In this document: positions 1 to 6,005 of the stretch, one piece after another
How the letters are laid out: each line of letters opens with the position of its first letter
Position numbering within the stretch: position 1 is the stretch's first letter
Assembly: GCA_030609785.1 (NCBI GenBank)
Contig: JAUWTC010000056.1
Location: 1-9,524, forward strand
DNA from: Holophagae bacterium
GTDB lineage: Bacteria > Acidobacteriota > Thermoanaerobaculia > Thermoanaerobaculales > Sulfomarinibacteraceae
Length of the DNA: 9,524 nucleotides
Direction: 5' to 3'
Made by a program: the position numbers and the translations under genes
The notes under the pieces: generated by a model
What the model was told of the DNA's origin: nothing
The model's input: only the letters and a program-made list of their open reading frames with translations
Databases searched by the model: none

Positions 1-114
1 ACTGCGGTCGCGGCCGCCATGGTGATGAGCCTGGTGGTCGGAATTGCATCCGGGTGGTTGCCGGCCCGGCGTGCGGCACGACTGGATCCGATCGAAGCCC
101 TCCGGGAAGAATAA
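1..114 (+). CDS. ABC transporter permease, MacB/FtsX type, C-terminal fragment
   Basis: This is the last 37 codons of a gene that begins outside the window; frame 1 is open from the first base to a TAA at 112-114. The fragment has a hydrophobic helix (about residues 3-20, AAAMVMSLVVGIASGWLP) followed by PARRAARLDPIEALREE. That ending, a final membrane helix, then P-A-x-x-A-A-x-x-x-P-I-x-A-L-R, is the characteristic C-terminus of MacB/LolE/FtsX-type permeases of ABC transporters that move lipoproteins, peptides or drugs across the cell envelope. The tail would lie in the cytoplasm after the last transmembrane segment. Substrate and partner ATPase cannot be told from the fragment. It is the only plus-strand gene here and converges on the dodecin gene. 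The family call is from the signature; the rest is inference. Confidence 0.85.
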   Translation, partial: TAVAAAMVMSLVVGIASGWLPARRAARLDPIEALREE

Positions 115-368
115 TGAACCGCCAAGGCGCAAAGAGCACAAAGAGAGAAGAAAATGAACCACGAAGACACGAAGCGCACAAAGAAAATATTTTAAGAGCT
201 GCTTGCAAAATTCGTTGCGGCACGATGTGGGGCAGTACCCGCACTGCATCCTTTCGGATGCGGAACCTGACGATTCCGCTCCATGCGCGAGCCCCGGTTT
301 TCCTATTTTCCTCTTTGTGCCCTTCGTGTCTTCGTGGTTTAACCTGTTCTTTGCGTCTTGGCGGTTCA
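115..368. repeat. Dispersed repeat element with long inverted arms and a hairpin-rich core
   Basis: This 254-base stretch without a convincing gene starts right after the permease stop codon. The left arm (115-190) and the reverse complement of the right arm (303-368) share the blocks tgaaccgccaag, cgcaaag, accacgaagacacgaag and gcacaaag. The left arm carries roughly 10 extra purine-rich bases between the first and second halves. The arms flank a core of about 110 bases (191-302) with two small hairpins. Similar 'accgccaag...accacgaag' units are, from general knowledge, dispersed intergenic repeats in several environmental phyla. No transposase is present, so any movement would be in trans. 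A short reading frame crosses it, but its Arg/Lys/His-rich translation is what this repeat always gives. It may also end transcription between the convergent genes (inference). Bases 369-418, up to the dodecin stop, hold nothing I can identify. Confidence 0.8.
244..279. other. Two mutually exclusive hairpins in the repeat core
   Basis: GCATCC (246-251), loop TTTC, GGATGC (256-261) forms a perfect 6-bp stem with a four-base loop, extendable by a T-G wobble and a C-G pair. GCGGAA (260-265) can instead pair with TTCCGC (274-279) across an 8-base loop. The two stems share bases 260-261, and the extended first stem overlaps further, so a transcript or single strand could hold one or the other. Whether this has a role, for example as a recognition structure for a trans-acting enzyme, is unknown. 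Confidence 0.5.
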
Positions 369-418
369 AATTGGTTTCGAACCAGCCTGATGGCTCTTGC
401 CAGCTCTATGGGGAAAGG

Positions 419-625
419 CTAGTCCAGCTTGAACGCGACTTCGAGACTGGCCTGCCACTCGATCTTGCCGTCCGACCCAAGCCCGCCGCGAAGTTCCTTG
501 ACCTCAAACCAGGCAAGCCCACGAAGACTCTCGCCGGCTTTGCTCAGTCCAAACTCAATGGCCTTCTCGTAGGACTCCGAGGAGCATCCGACGACCGTGA
601 TCTTCTTGAAAACCTTGTCTGCCAT
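419..625 (-). CDS. Dodecin family flavin-binding protein
   Basis: This 68-residue protein (MADKVFKKITVVGCSSES...) has the dodecin layout: a short strand, a helix with S-S-E-S-Y-x-x-A, then L-x-W-F-E-V-x-E-x-R-G and a last strand ending VAFKLD. Dodecins assemble into hollow dodecamers that store or buffer riboflavin, FMN or FAD in the cytoplasm. Trp39 and Gln58 sit 19 residues apart, the spacing of the flavin-stacking Trp36 and hydrogen-bonding Gln55 of Halobacterium dodecin, so flavin binding is likely. The start at 625 is chosen because GGAGG lies 5 bases upstream and family members begin here; an upstream in-frame ATG at 655 would add 10 unlikely residues. It is the last gene of the leftward series, 144 bases from the stop of the unknown gene upstream, with a stem-loop between them. 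Confidence 0.92.
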   Translation of the reverse strand: MADKVFKKITVVGCSSESYEKAIEFGLSKAGESLRGLAWFEVKELRGGLGSDGKIEWQASLEVAFKLD

Positions 626-630
626 ATTTG

Positions 631-635
631 CCTCC
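631..635 (-). promoter_or_regulatory. Ribosome binding site of the dodecin gene
   Basis: The minus strand reads GGAGG at 635-631, five bases before the ATG at 625. It decides the start in favour of 625 over the in-frame ATG at 655. Confidence 0.8.
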
Positions 636-703
636 ATTTGAATACACAACACCAAGAGACCCTCAGTTGATTCCCGGAGGCGAACGCCCGCACCTGGGGA
701 TTA

Positions 704-744
704 GAAACCGGAAGCTGGAAACTTCACTCCGAATTTCCGGTTTC
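704..744. repeat. 10-bp inverted repeat between the unknown gene and dodecin
   Basis: GAAACCGGAA (704-713) and TTCCGGTTTC (735-744) are perfect reverse complements separated by 21 bases that are themselves rich in ggaa/ttc. It lies in the 144-base gap between the stop of the unknown gene (770) and the dodecin start (625). On the minus strand the stem is followed by TAATCCCC, not a run of T, so it is a poor intrinsic terminator. It may be a REP-like repeat, an mRNA 3'-end stabiliser or an attenuator. Confidence 0.65.
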
Positions 745-769
745 GACCCTAACCCCCACCCCAAACCCC

Positions 770-1777
770 TCAATCGGTAGCTCCTCGTCCTGTACAGGGA
801 CTCGTATCAACCCCTGCCCAATTCGCCCAGGCTGTTTTCAAGGGTTCTCCCCCGGTCCACAGAGATTCGGTGAACTCCACAACCCAGGGATCGAATCCGG
901 GAATGACGCGGAGGTTATTCTCCGAGGACAAGACTTTCGGGTCGTTCTGGAGGTGTTCGAGGGCGCTCGCCGCCCTTCGGAGGCGCCATCCCCACGAACT
1001 CTCCTCATGGCTTTGGTCGAGGCGGCGGGCCCAGAGCCGGAGTCTGGCGGCCGTAGTCAACGCCGAGGCATTTCGCCCGTCGAGGGAAGGACCGTCGACC
1101 CATGCTTTCATGCCGGCCTCGCGAATGGCGATGCCCGCCCTCCGTTCGAGAGCGTGGAGACCTCTGGAGACGTCCGCATGGAATAGGGCGTTTTCCATGC
1201 GGTCTTCATTCTTGCTGTCTTGAAACGTATCGAGAATACGGTGCCTGTCTTTGGGAGTCAGCAGCAGAGGAGCAGCGGCAACAAAGGAAGCCCCGGCTCG
1301 GCCGAGTTTCTTGACTCTGCGCTCGATAGCGTCCCCGGCGTTCGGGAGGGGGAACAGCCCGAGCATTGCACCCCAGGCGTAGCCCTTCCAGGCCTTCATG
1401 GAACCGACGCCATTACCGAGATATTTTGGGAGAACGGGCAGGAGGGGAGTCAGTCGAAGGTCGTCCTGCCGTTGGCCCAAGCCGAGGTCAGCCGGCGTGG
1501 CCGTCGCTTCATCCAATACCAGCAGCACTGAGGAACCCCGTTCGAGGAGCTTTTCGAGAATGTCCAGCCTCTTGAGAGCGACGCGAGCGAAGACGATCGC
1601 CCGAACAGGGTCCCGGGGGACAGACCCATTCTTTGGGAGTATTCGACGGGGTGCATCGTTCCAGACGATGCCCATCCTGATTGGGTCCAATTCCACAAGG
1701 TCACTGTGCAGGTATCCCGGTCGGACGACGTGAGTGACCGGCAGCAGATCAGGATAAGCGGGTTCGATCCTCCGCAT
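770..1777 (-). CDS. Uncharacterised 335-residue protein downstream of ftsY
   Basis: I do not recognise this protein. The ATG at 1777 lies 79 bases after the ftsY stop. The frame stays open upstream to an ATG at 1954, but that would overlap the end of ftsY by about 100 bases and its translation looks like a shadow of ftsY. The upstream signal is weak: AAGGTAGG about 13 bases before the ATG. The protein looks soluble: an Arg-rich N-terminus (MRRIEPAYPDLLPVTHVV), a likely alpha/beta segment at about 58-89 (VRAIVFARVALKRLDILEKLLERGSSVLLVLD), a Gly/Trp-rich part at 119-145, then mostly helix with many Arg and Trp. It has one Cys, near the C-terminus (residue 328), so Cys-based metal or radical-SAM chemistry is unlikely. 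Codon use resembles its neighbours and the frame is unbroken, which supports a real gene. Co-transcription with ftsY is plausible but no function follows from that. Confidence 0.8.
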   Translation of the reverse strand: MRRIEPAYPDLLPVTHVVRPGYLHSDLVELDPIRMGIVWNDAPRRILPKNGSVPRDPVRAIVFARVALKRLDILEKLLERGSSVLLVLDEATATPADLGLGQRQDDLRLTPLLPVLPKYLGNGVGSMKAWKGYAWGAMLGLFPLPNAGDAIERRVKKLGRAGASFVAAAPLLLTPKDRHRILDTFQDSKNEDRMENALFHADVSRGLHALERRAGIAIREAGMKAWVDGPSLDGRNASALTTAARLRLWARRLDQSHEESSWGWRLRRAASALEHLQNDPKVLSSENNLRVIPGFDPWVVEFTESLWTGGEPLKTAWANWAGVDTSPCTGRGATD

Positions 1778-1856
1778 GGGGTACCAACGACCTACCTTAA
1801 CAGAAATCGTCGGGATCGTGGGGTGTTTTTGAGAGCTTGGCTTTGACGGTCCAGGA

Positions 1857-2783
1857 TCATGATTCGAGCAATGCGTCGACGAAGTCCTCCGGGTCAAAAG
1901 GCAGGAGATCGTCAGCCCCTTCCCCGACCCCGACCCATCGAACCGGGAGCCCAAGCGTGTCGGCGATCGCGAGAATCACTCCACCCTTGGCAGTTCCGTC
2001 GAGTTTGGTCAGAACAACGCCGTTGACGCCCGCCGTCGCTCCGAATCTCAGTGCTTGTTCGATCCCGTTTGATCCGGTGGTAGCGTCCAGAACCAGCAGG
2101 ACCTCGTGGGGTGCGCCCTCGACTTCCCGCGCGGCAACCTTTTTGACTTTTTCCAGTTCCTTCATCAAGTTGGCATGGGTGTGGAGTCGGCCGGCCGTGT
2201 CGATTATCACCTCGTCGGCAGGCCGTGCTTTTGCCGATGCGATGGCGTCGAAGACCACTGCCGCGGGATCGGCGCCTTCATGTTGCGAGACTACCGGGAC
2301 CCCGACTCGGTCGGCCCAGATCTGAAGCTGTTCGACGGCCGCTGCCCTGAAGGTGTCGGCGGCGGCCAAAATGACGGTAGCTCCGCTTTCGGTTCGACGT
2401 TTGGCAATTTTGGCGACGGTGGTTGTCTTACCCGTGCCGTTGACCCCGACCAACAATGTCACCCTGGGTCCGGTTGTGATCCCGGCGACAGGGTTGGCCG
2501 AAAGGGTTGCATTGAGGAGGCCGAGCAGCCGTTCCCGAATCGCGGGCCGAAGCTCGTCCGCGGTCGTCAAGCGCCCTTTGCGTACCTCTTCCCTCAGCTG
2601 GTCCGCCAGACGGATCGAAAGTTCGACTCCAGCGTCGGCGGCGATCAGCGCTTCTTCCAGCCGGTCGAGGTGAGTCGGCTCCACTGGGCCGGTTCTGCGG
2701 AAGCTCTCGCCGACCTTGTCGATGAATTCGGTGTGGGTCATCAAGAGACCGCGTTTGAGTTTTTTTACGAAGGACCCCGCCAT
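1857..2783 (-). CDS. ftsY: Signal recognition particle receptor FtsY
   Basis: FtsY is the membrane-associated SRP GTPase that docks Ffh-bound ribosomes at the Sec translocon for co-translational insertion of membrane proteins. The 308-residue product has a basic amphipathic N-terminus (FVKKLKRGLL, about 5-14) like known FtsY membrane-targeting helices, an N domain (about 15-90) and a complete SRP-GTPase G domain: P-loop GVNGTGKTTT (103-112), DTFRAAA (123-129) in the SRP-specific insertion box, DTAGR (185-189), TKLD (239-242) followed by GTAKGG, and GVGEG...DLLPFDP (265-278). It lacks the long acidic A domain of E. coli FtsY, as in most bacteria. The start at 2783 has GGAG 7 bases upstream and begins MAGSFVKK; the in-frame ATG at 2831 adds an unlikely stretch. 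It follows the Roadblock gene by 105 bases and precedes the unknown gene by 79. Confidence 0.97.
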   Translation of the reverse strand: MAGSFVKKLKRGLLMTHTEFIDKVGESFRRTGPVEPTHLDRLEEALIAADAGVELSIRLADQLREEVRKGRLTTADELRPAIRERLLGLLNATLSANPVAGITTGPRVTLLVGVNGTGKTTTVAKIAKRRTESGATVILAAADTFRAAAVEQLQIWADRVGVPVVSQHEGADPAAVVFDAIASAKARPADEVIIDTAGRLHTHANLMKELEKVKKVAAREVEGAPHEVLLVLDATTGSNGIEQALRFGATAGVNGVVLTKLDGTAKGGVILAIADTLGLPVRWVGVGEGADDLLPFDPEDFVDALLES

Positions 2784-2790
2784 GTTCAGT

Positions 2791-2794
2791 CTCC
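2791..2794 (-). promoter_or_regulatory. Ribosome binding site of ftsY
   Basis: GGAG on the minus strand at 2794-2791, seven bases before the ATG at 2783. It supports this start over the in-frame ATG at 2831. The rest of the 105-base gap to the Roadblock gene holds no convincing promoter or terminator. Confidence 0.65.
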
Positions 2795-2888
2795 GAAAAT
2801 AGAATTGGCCCGCAATCGCCCCCGCTCTCATTGTGCAGCATGGACTTCACAACGGGCCGCGCTGGTCGTCAGCCCTTGGGCCGGTGAT

Positions 2889-3251
2889 TCAGGCCAGTTC
2901 TCGGGTCAAAATTCCGGCCGCGTGCTCAAGGTGAAAAATGGCCTTCCCGAGATGGCCGGGTCGGTCAAGAACCAGAACCAGATAATAGCCGTCCGGCAGT
3001 GTGTGCGTCAACGCCGTCAAGGCGTCACCCTTGATGACGTAATGCTGCAATCCTCCGGAGTCATTGTCTGCTGAAATGGCCGCCAATCGACGAACGAAGA
3101 TCGAGTGATAAGCGCCCTCAACCTTGAGATCGAAGGGGTCGTTATGCCTGGTGACCCAGTCAACCGCCTCTCCCTCGTAATCGAGAAAGATCGCGCCGAC
3201 GGCTTCCGGCACGTCCACCAAAAGGTTGGTCAACATATAGTTGAATGGCAT
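2889..3251 (-). CDS. Roadblock/LC7 domain protein (MglB-like)
   Basis: The 120-residue protein is a single Roadblock/LC7 domain. It has a leading helix (MPFNYMLTNLLVDV), a first strand with VGAIFLDYEGEAVDWV (about 18-33), a central helix with SIFVRRLAAIS, a strand pair including HYVIKGD and GYYLVLVLDRPGHLGKA, and a closing helix HLEHAAGILTREL. Bacterial Roadblock proteins such as Myxococcus MglB dimerise and act as GTPase-activating or scaffold partners of small Ras-like GTPases in polarity and motility. No MglA-type GTPase is encoded here; the nearest GTPase is FtsY, and a link to it is speculation. The start ATG overlaps the stop of the TPR gene by one base (TGATG), with GGTGAG shortly upstream, so translation is probably coupled. 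Family call is firm; partner and role are unknown. Confidence 0.88.
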   Translation of the reverse strand: MPFNYMLTNLLVDVPEAVGAIFLDYEGEAVDWVTRHNDPFDLKVEGAYHSIFVRRLAAISADNDSGGLQHYVIKGDALTALTHTLPDGYYLVLVLDRPGHLGKAIFHLEHAAGILTRELA

Positions 3252-4027
3252 CAGTTCTCACCGAGCAGTCTACGAGCCTCGTTCGCCCATTCTGAACCGG
3301 GTTCATCGGCAATCACTTCTCGGAGGTATGGCTCCGCCTCGCTCTTTCTGTCAAGGTAGGTCAGCAGCCTTCCAAGCGCCAGAGGTGCTTCAATTCTGTT
3401 GGGAAACTTGATCGTCGCTTCCTCAAGCAGAATGACGGCAGCTTCGGGGGAGCCTTCCTCCTGTTCGATCTCTCCAAGCCGCAGGTAGGCCTCGAAAACA
3501 GGTTGGTTGGGGTCGAGCGCCTTTCGAAAATTCTCTTTGGCTGCCGAGGGCAGCCCCCGTTGCAGATAGGTCATGCCCAAGTTGTAAAAAACGTTGAAGC
3601 GGTGAGGATAGGTTGCATCGGAAAGGACCTCAGTGAAATCGACCTCCGCCATCCGGTACTGACCCATTGCCAAATAGGTGGCGCCACGGTTGTTTCTTGC
3701 GTCCGTGAAGGCGGGTATCAGAGCCAGGGCCTTGTCAAAGGACAAGAGCGCCTGATCGAAGTTCGCCAAGCGCATATGGCACAGGCCGATCATATTCAGG
3801 GTTGTGGCGTTGCCGGGAGCGACCCGTTCAGCCTTCTCGAACTTGTCCAGTGCCGCTTCGAAGCGTCCCTGTTGAAGCATCAGGGATCCTTGCCTCATCA
3901 ATGTGAGAGAGTACAGCGGGTTTTCGGCCTCATCGAGTTTTGGGTCCTTCGGCCCCGAACTCGCGCAGCCTCCAAGGGTCAATGCAAGGACGAGGGTGAG
4001 CCCGCAGGCTTGAGTCAAGGATCTCAT
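3251..4027 (-). CDS. TPR-repeat lipoprotein (PilF/NlpI-like architecture)
   Basis: This 258-residue protein starts with a lipoprotein signal peptide: MRSLTQACGL, a hydrophobic stretch LVLALTLGG, then Cys21 in the lipobox L-G-G-C. CASSGPKD follows; Ala at +2 favours release to the outer membrane if the Lol rule applies. About six TPR units fill the rest (about 39-72, 73-106, 107-140, 143-176, 178-211, 212-245), with typical motifs such as ALDKFEKAERVAPGN and ALLSFDKALALIP. TPR lipoproteins scaffold envelope assemblies; PilF/PilW, which places the type IV pilus secretin, has this layout, but no pilus genes are nearby. AGGAGG lies 4 bases before the ATG at 4027. The gene overlaps the HD-GYP gene by four bases (ATGA) and the Roadblock gene by one, forming a tightly coupled trio. 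It may help sense or transmit an envelope state (inference). Confidence 0.92.
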   Translation of the reverse strand: MRSLTQACGLTLVLALTLGGCASSGPKDPKLDEAENPLYSLTLMRQGSLMLQQGRFEAALDKFEKAERVAPGNATTLNMIGLCHMRLANFDQALLSFDKALALIPAFTDARNNRGATYLAMGQYRMAEVDFTEVLSDATYPHRFNVFYNLGMTYLQRGLPSAAKENFRKALDPNQPVFEAYLRLGEIEQEEGSPEAAVILLEEATIKFPNRIEAPLALGRLLTYLDRKSEAEPYLREVIADEPGSEWANEARRLLGEN

Positions 4028-5754
4028 GATGCCTCCTGTTGTGGAGCCGGGCCTCCGTGTTCTGCATCCGGTGGCGTAATGTCTCCGGCCTCGACGGCTG
4101 CCAGCAGGGCATTGACAACGGGCGGCGCAAAGCGGTTTCCCGACATTGCGCGTATTTTCCCGAGGACAAAGTCAAGTGTGGAGGCCTTCTGGTAGGGCCG
4201 CGTTGTGGTCATCGCATCGAAGGTGTCGGCAGCCCCGATGATCCTGGCGACCAACGGAATCTCGTCGCCGGCAAGTCCGTCCGGATAGCCTCGGCCGTCC
4301 CAGGTCTCGTGGTGATTTCGAATGCCCGGGAGGATATCTTTCAGGGCTCTGATTGGTGCCATGATCTGAGATCCAATTTCTGGATGCTGTTTCATGATGG
4401 TGAATTCTTCCTCGGTCAGCCCTCCGGGCTTATTCAGTATGCCCTCACGGATGCCCAACTTTCCGACGTCATGAAGAATTGCTGCGATTCGGACGCGGAA
4501 TACTTCGTCCGGTCCGAGGCCCAGGTGGCGGGCTATCGCCATCGAATAGGAGCTGACCCGCTCGGAATGGCCTCGGGTGTAGGGGTCCTTGGCGTCGATC
4601 GCTGCGGCCAGGGTCCTGATGGTCTCAAGGAAGAGTTCCTGGTTTTGCCTGAGGGCTTGCCGAAGCCTACGAACCAGCGCCTCGATGTTTCCGGCCATGT
4701 GGTTGAAATTGCCGGCCAGGTGCGCCAGTTCAGCCGAGCCGGTAACCGGTGCTCTGACCGTCAGGTTGCCCTCGGCGATTTCGGACGAGACCCGATCCAG
4801 CCTCTGAATCGGCCCAATCAGGCGGCGCGCAAGCAAGAAACCAAGCCCTAAGGCAACGAGGCCCGCGATGGCGGTTACGACGACGGTGCGAATCACCATG
4901 ATTCGAACAGGCCGGAAGGCGTCGGTGCTGGATCGTTCGACCAGAATACCCCAGGTATTGAAGCTGATAGGCGCCACAGAACCGACCAGGGAGTCCTTTC
5001 CCTCGGAGTCCTTGTAAATCCGAGTCAGCCTGACGGGGGAGCGACGAAAATCGGAAACCAGTGGCGACAGGGCGATCACCTTGCCCCTGAGACTCTGATC
5101 CGAGCTGGCAATAATTTGAAGATCCTGATCAAAGAGGACCAAGTACTGTCCGCCGGAGGCGCTTTCTCGTAGACGATTCTCGATCGGTCCCAGGTTCAAG
5201 ACGGCGGTCAGGCTGCCCCAAATGTCACCCTCGAGGTTTTTTATCGGGGTGCCAATGATGGAGACTGACCCGTAGTTTCGAGGAAGGTCGGTTCGCAGGG
5301 TTGTCGTCGCCTTCCCGTCGAGAGCATTGCGGTGTGCTTCGCCAAGGGTGTTCGACAGCAGCGAGGCCGCATCGTCACTCAATTCAGGATCCCGAACGAA
5401 CGCACCATCACCCTTGATGTCGGCGATTTGCAAGTAGAGAAAGGCCCTCTGGGAATCAGCTGCGGTTTCGCTGAGCAATTCAGCCTGGACCTCGGCTTCG
5501 GCGACTGGGATCACCTTGAGTGTTCTGGCGATCCCGTCCAGACGACTCTTGTTGGCTGCGAGGTACATCGTCGCCTCGTTGGCCAGACTGACCGCTTGAC
5601 GGGTCAACGTCTTCCGTTCCTTGGTCGTCAATACCTCCCGGTTGTAACGGGCCAGGTCAAACCCGACCAAGGCCATCGGAACAGCGGTGACCAGCACCAG
5701 TGTGGCGGCGATGGGATAGGTCAAGCTCGAGTTGAAACGTGCCAGCAGTTTCAT
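4024..5754 (-). CDS. Membrane HD-GYP cyclic di-GMP phosphodiesterase with periplasmic sensor and HAMP domain
   Basis: The 576-residue protein would be an inner-membrane sensor that hydrolyses cyclic di-GMP. In order: short basic tail, TM1 (about 14-32), a periplasmic region of about 250 residues with a Cache-like pattern (YLQIADIKGDG..., WGSLTAVLNLG, YLVLFDQDLQIIASSD, WGILVERS), TM2 (about 287-308), HAMP (about 309-362), and an HD-GYP domain (about 378-555). The catalytic set looks complete: GHSERV (His396), the HD pair His428-Asp429 in ILHDVGKLG with Lys432, QHPEIG (His457), NHHE (His481, His482), the GYP triplet 489-491 in WDGRGYPDGL, and Asp510. The tail after 560 is Pro/Glu-rich and probably disordered. 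No Shine-Dalgarno is visible, but a promoter ends about 12 bases upstream, suggesting a very short leader. The stop overlaps the TPR lipoprotein start (ATGA). The sensed ligand is unknown. Confidence 0.95.
   Translation of the reverse strand: MKLLARFNSSLTYPIAATLVLVTAVPMALVGFDLARYNREVLTTKERKTLTRQAVSLANEATMYLAANKSRLDGIARTLKVIPVAEAEVQAELLSETAADSQRAFLYLQIADIKGDGAFVRDPELSDDAASLLSNTLGEAHRNALDGKATTTLRTDLPRNYGSVSIIGTPIKNLEGDIWGSLTAVLNLGPIENRLRESASGGQYLVLFDQDLQIIASSDQSLRGKVIALSPLVSDFRRSPVRLTRIYKDSEGKDSLVGSVAPISFNTWGILVERSSTDAFRPVRIMVIRTVVVTAIAGLVALGLGFLLARRLIGPIQRLDRVSSEIAEGNLTVRAPVTGSAELAHLAGNFNHMAGNIEALVRRLRQALRQNQELFLETIRTLAAAIDAKDPYTRGHSERVSSYSMAIARHLGLGPDEVFRVRIAAILHDVGKLGIREGILNKPGGLTEEEFTIMKQHPEIGSQIMAPIRALKDILPGIRNHHETWDGRGYPDGLAGDEIPLVARIIGAADTFDAMTTTRPYQKASTLDFVLGKIRAMSGNRFAPPVVNALLAAVEAGDITPPDAEHGGPAPQQEAS
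4032..4037 (-). promoter_or_regulatory. Strong ribosome binding site of the TPR lipoprotein gene
   Basis: A full AGGAGG on the minus strand at 4037-4032 lies inside the last codons of the HD-GYP gene, four bases before the TPR lipoprotein ATG at 4027. It indicates strong independent initiation in addition to coupling through the ATGA overlap. Confidence 0.8.
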
Positions 5755-5766
5755 GACGACATCGGT

Positions 5767-5795
5767 ATTATAACGAAACCCGGGAATACGGTCAT
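5767..5795 (-). promoter_or_regulatory. Sigma70-type promoter of the HD-GYP operon, possibly near-leaderless
   Basis: On the minus strand a perfect TATAAT (5772-5767) stands 17 bases after ATGACC (5795-5790), a 4/6 match to TTGACA. It lies in the 45-base gap between the zinc-ribbon stop and the HD-GYP ATG. Only 12 bases separate the -10 box from the ATG at 5754, so transcription would begin about 5 bases before the start codon. That agrees with the absence of a Shine-Dalgarno. Inferred by eye only. Confidence 0.6.
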
Positions 5796-5799
5796 GAAT

Positions 5800-5985
5800 T
5801 CAACGGTGCCCCGAATAGCGATCGTCGCTGGCGAGAGCTTCGTACTCTTCCTCGGTGGCAAAGGAGGCGACATCTTCGTTTCCGCAGGTTTGGCAGAATG
5901 CCTCGGTAGTCTTGCCGTCTTTCCACTCAAAAACGTAGGTGGGAGTCTCGCACTCCAGGCAGATCAGGTAATCGGGCGTTGCCAT
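5800..5985 (-). CDS. Small zinc-ribbon protein
   Basis: This 61-residue protein has two CxxC knuckles, Cys9/Cys12 (CLEC) and Cys31/Cys34 (CQTC), about 18 residues apart, as in four-Cys zinc ribbons. The segment between them (ETPTYVFEWKDGKTTEAF) would form the ribbon strands. The C-terminus is acidic with many Glu and Asp (EDVASFATEEEYEALASDD), so it may contact a basic protein rather than DNA. I do not recognise a named family and the function is unknown. The ATG at 5985 is 20 bases after the helicase stop, so the two are probably co-transcribed. No clear Shine-Dalgarno precedes it (upstream bases ttaaactcaatca), so expression may rely on re-initiation after the helicase gene. The intact Cys pattern argues that it is a true gene. 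Confidence 0.85.
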   Translation of the reverse strand: MATPDYLICLECETPTYVFEWKDGKTTEAFCQTCGNEDVASFATEEEYEALASDDRYSGHR

Positions 5986-6005
5986 TGATTGAGTTTAACC
6001 CAAAC

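Noticed and set aside
115..368. CRISPR array
   Set aside because: Only two arms, in inverted rather than direct orientation, unequal in length, with no regular spacers and no cas genes.
372..384. tRNA T-arm look-alike (minus strand GGTTCGAAACCA)
   Set aside because: It resembles a T-arm plus CCA, but no acceptor-stem partner or cloverleaf exists; upstream is the dodecin coding end. It is also too short and T-poor to call a terminator.
54..422. 122-residue plus-strand frame across the left-end repeat
   Set aside because: Its Arg/Lys/His-rich start comes from the repeat arm, it overlaps the permease end, and no ribosome binding site precedes it.
203..670. 155-residue plus-strand frame antisense to dodecin
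   Set aside because: The dodecin frame on the minus strand is clearly the coding one; this frame begins in the repeat core.
1778..1954. N-terminal extension of the unknown gene into ftsY
   Set aside because: It would overlap the conserved C-terminus of ftsY by about 100 bases, and the translation is low-complexity Ser/Thr/Pro typical of a shadow frame.
2106..3074. 322-residue plus-strand frame
   Set aside because: It lies opposite ftsY and the Roadblock gene, both with clear conserved motifs, and its translation shows no domain.
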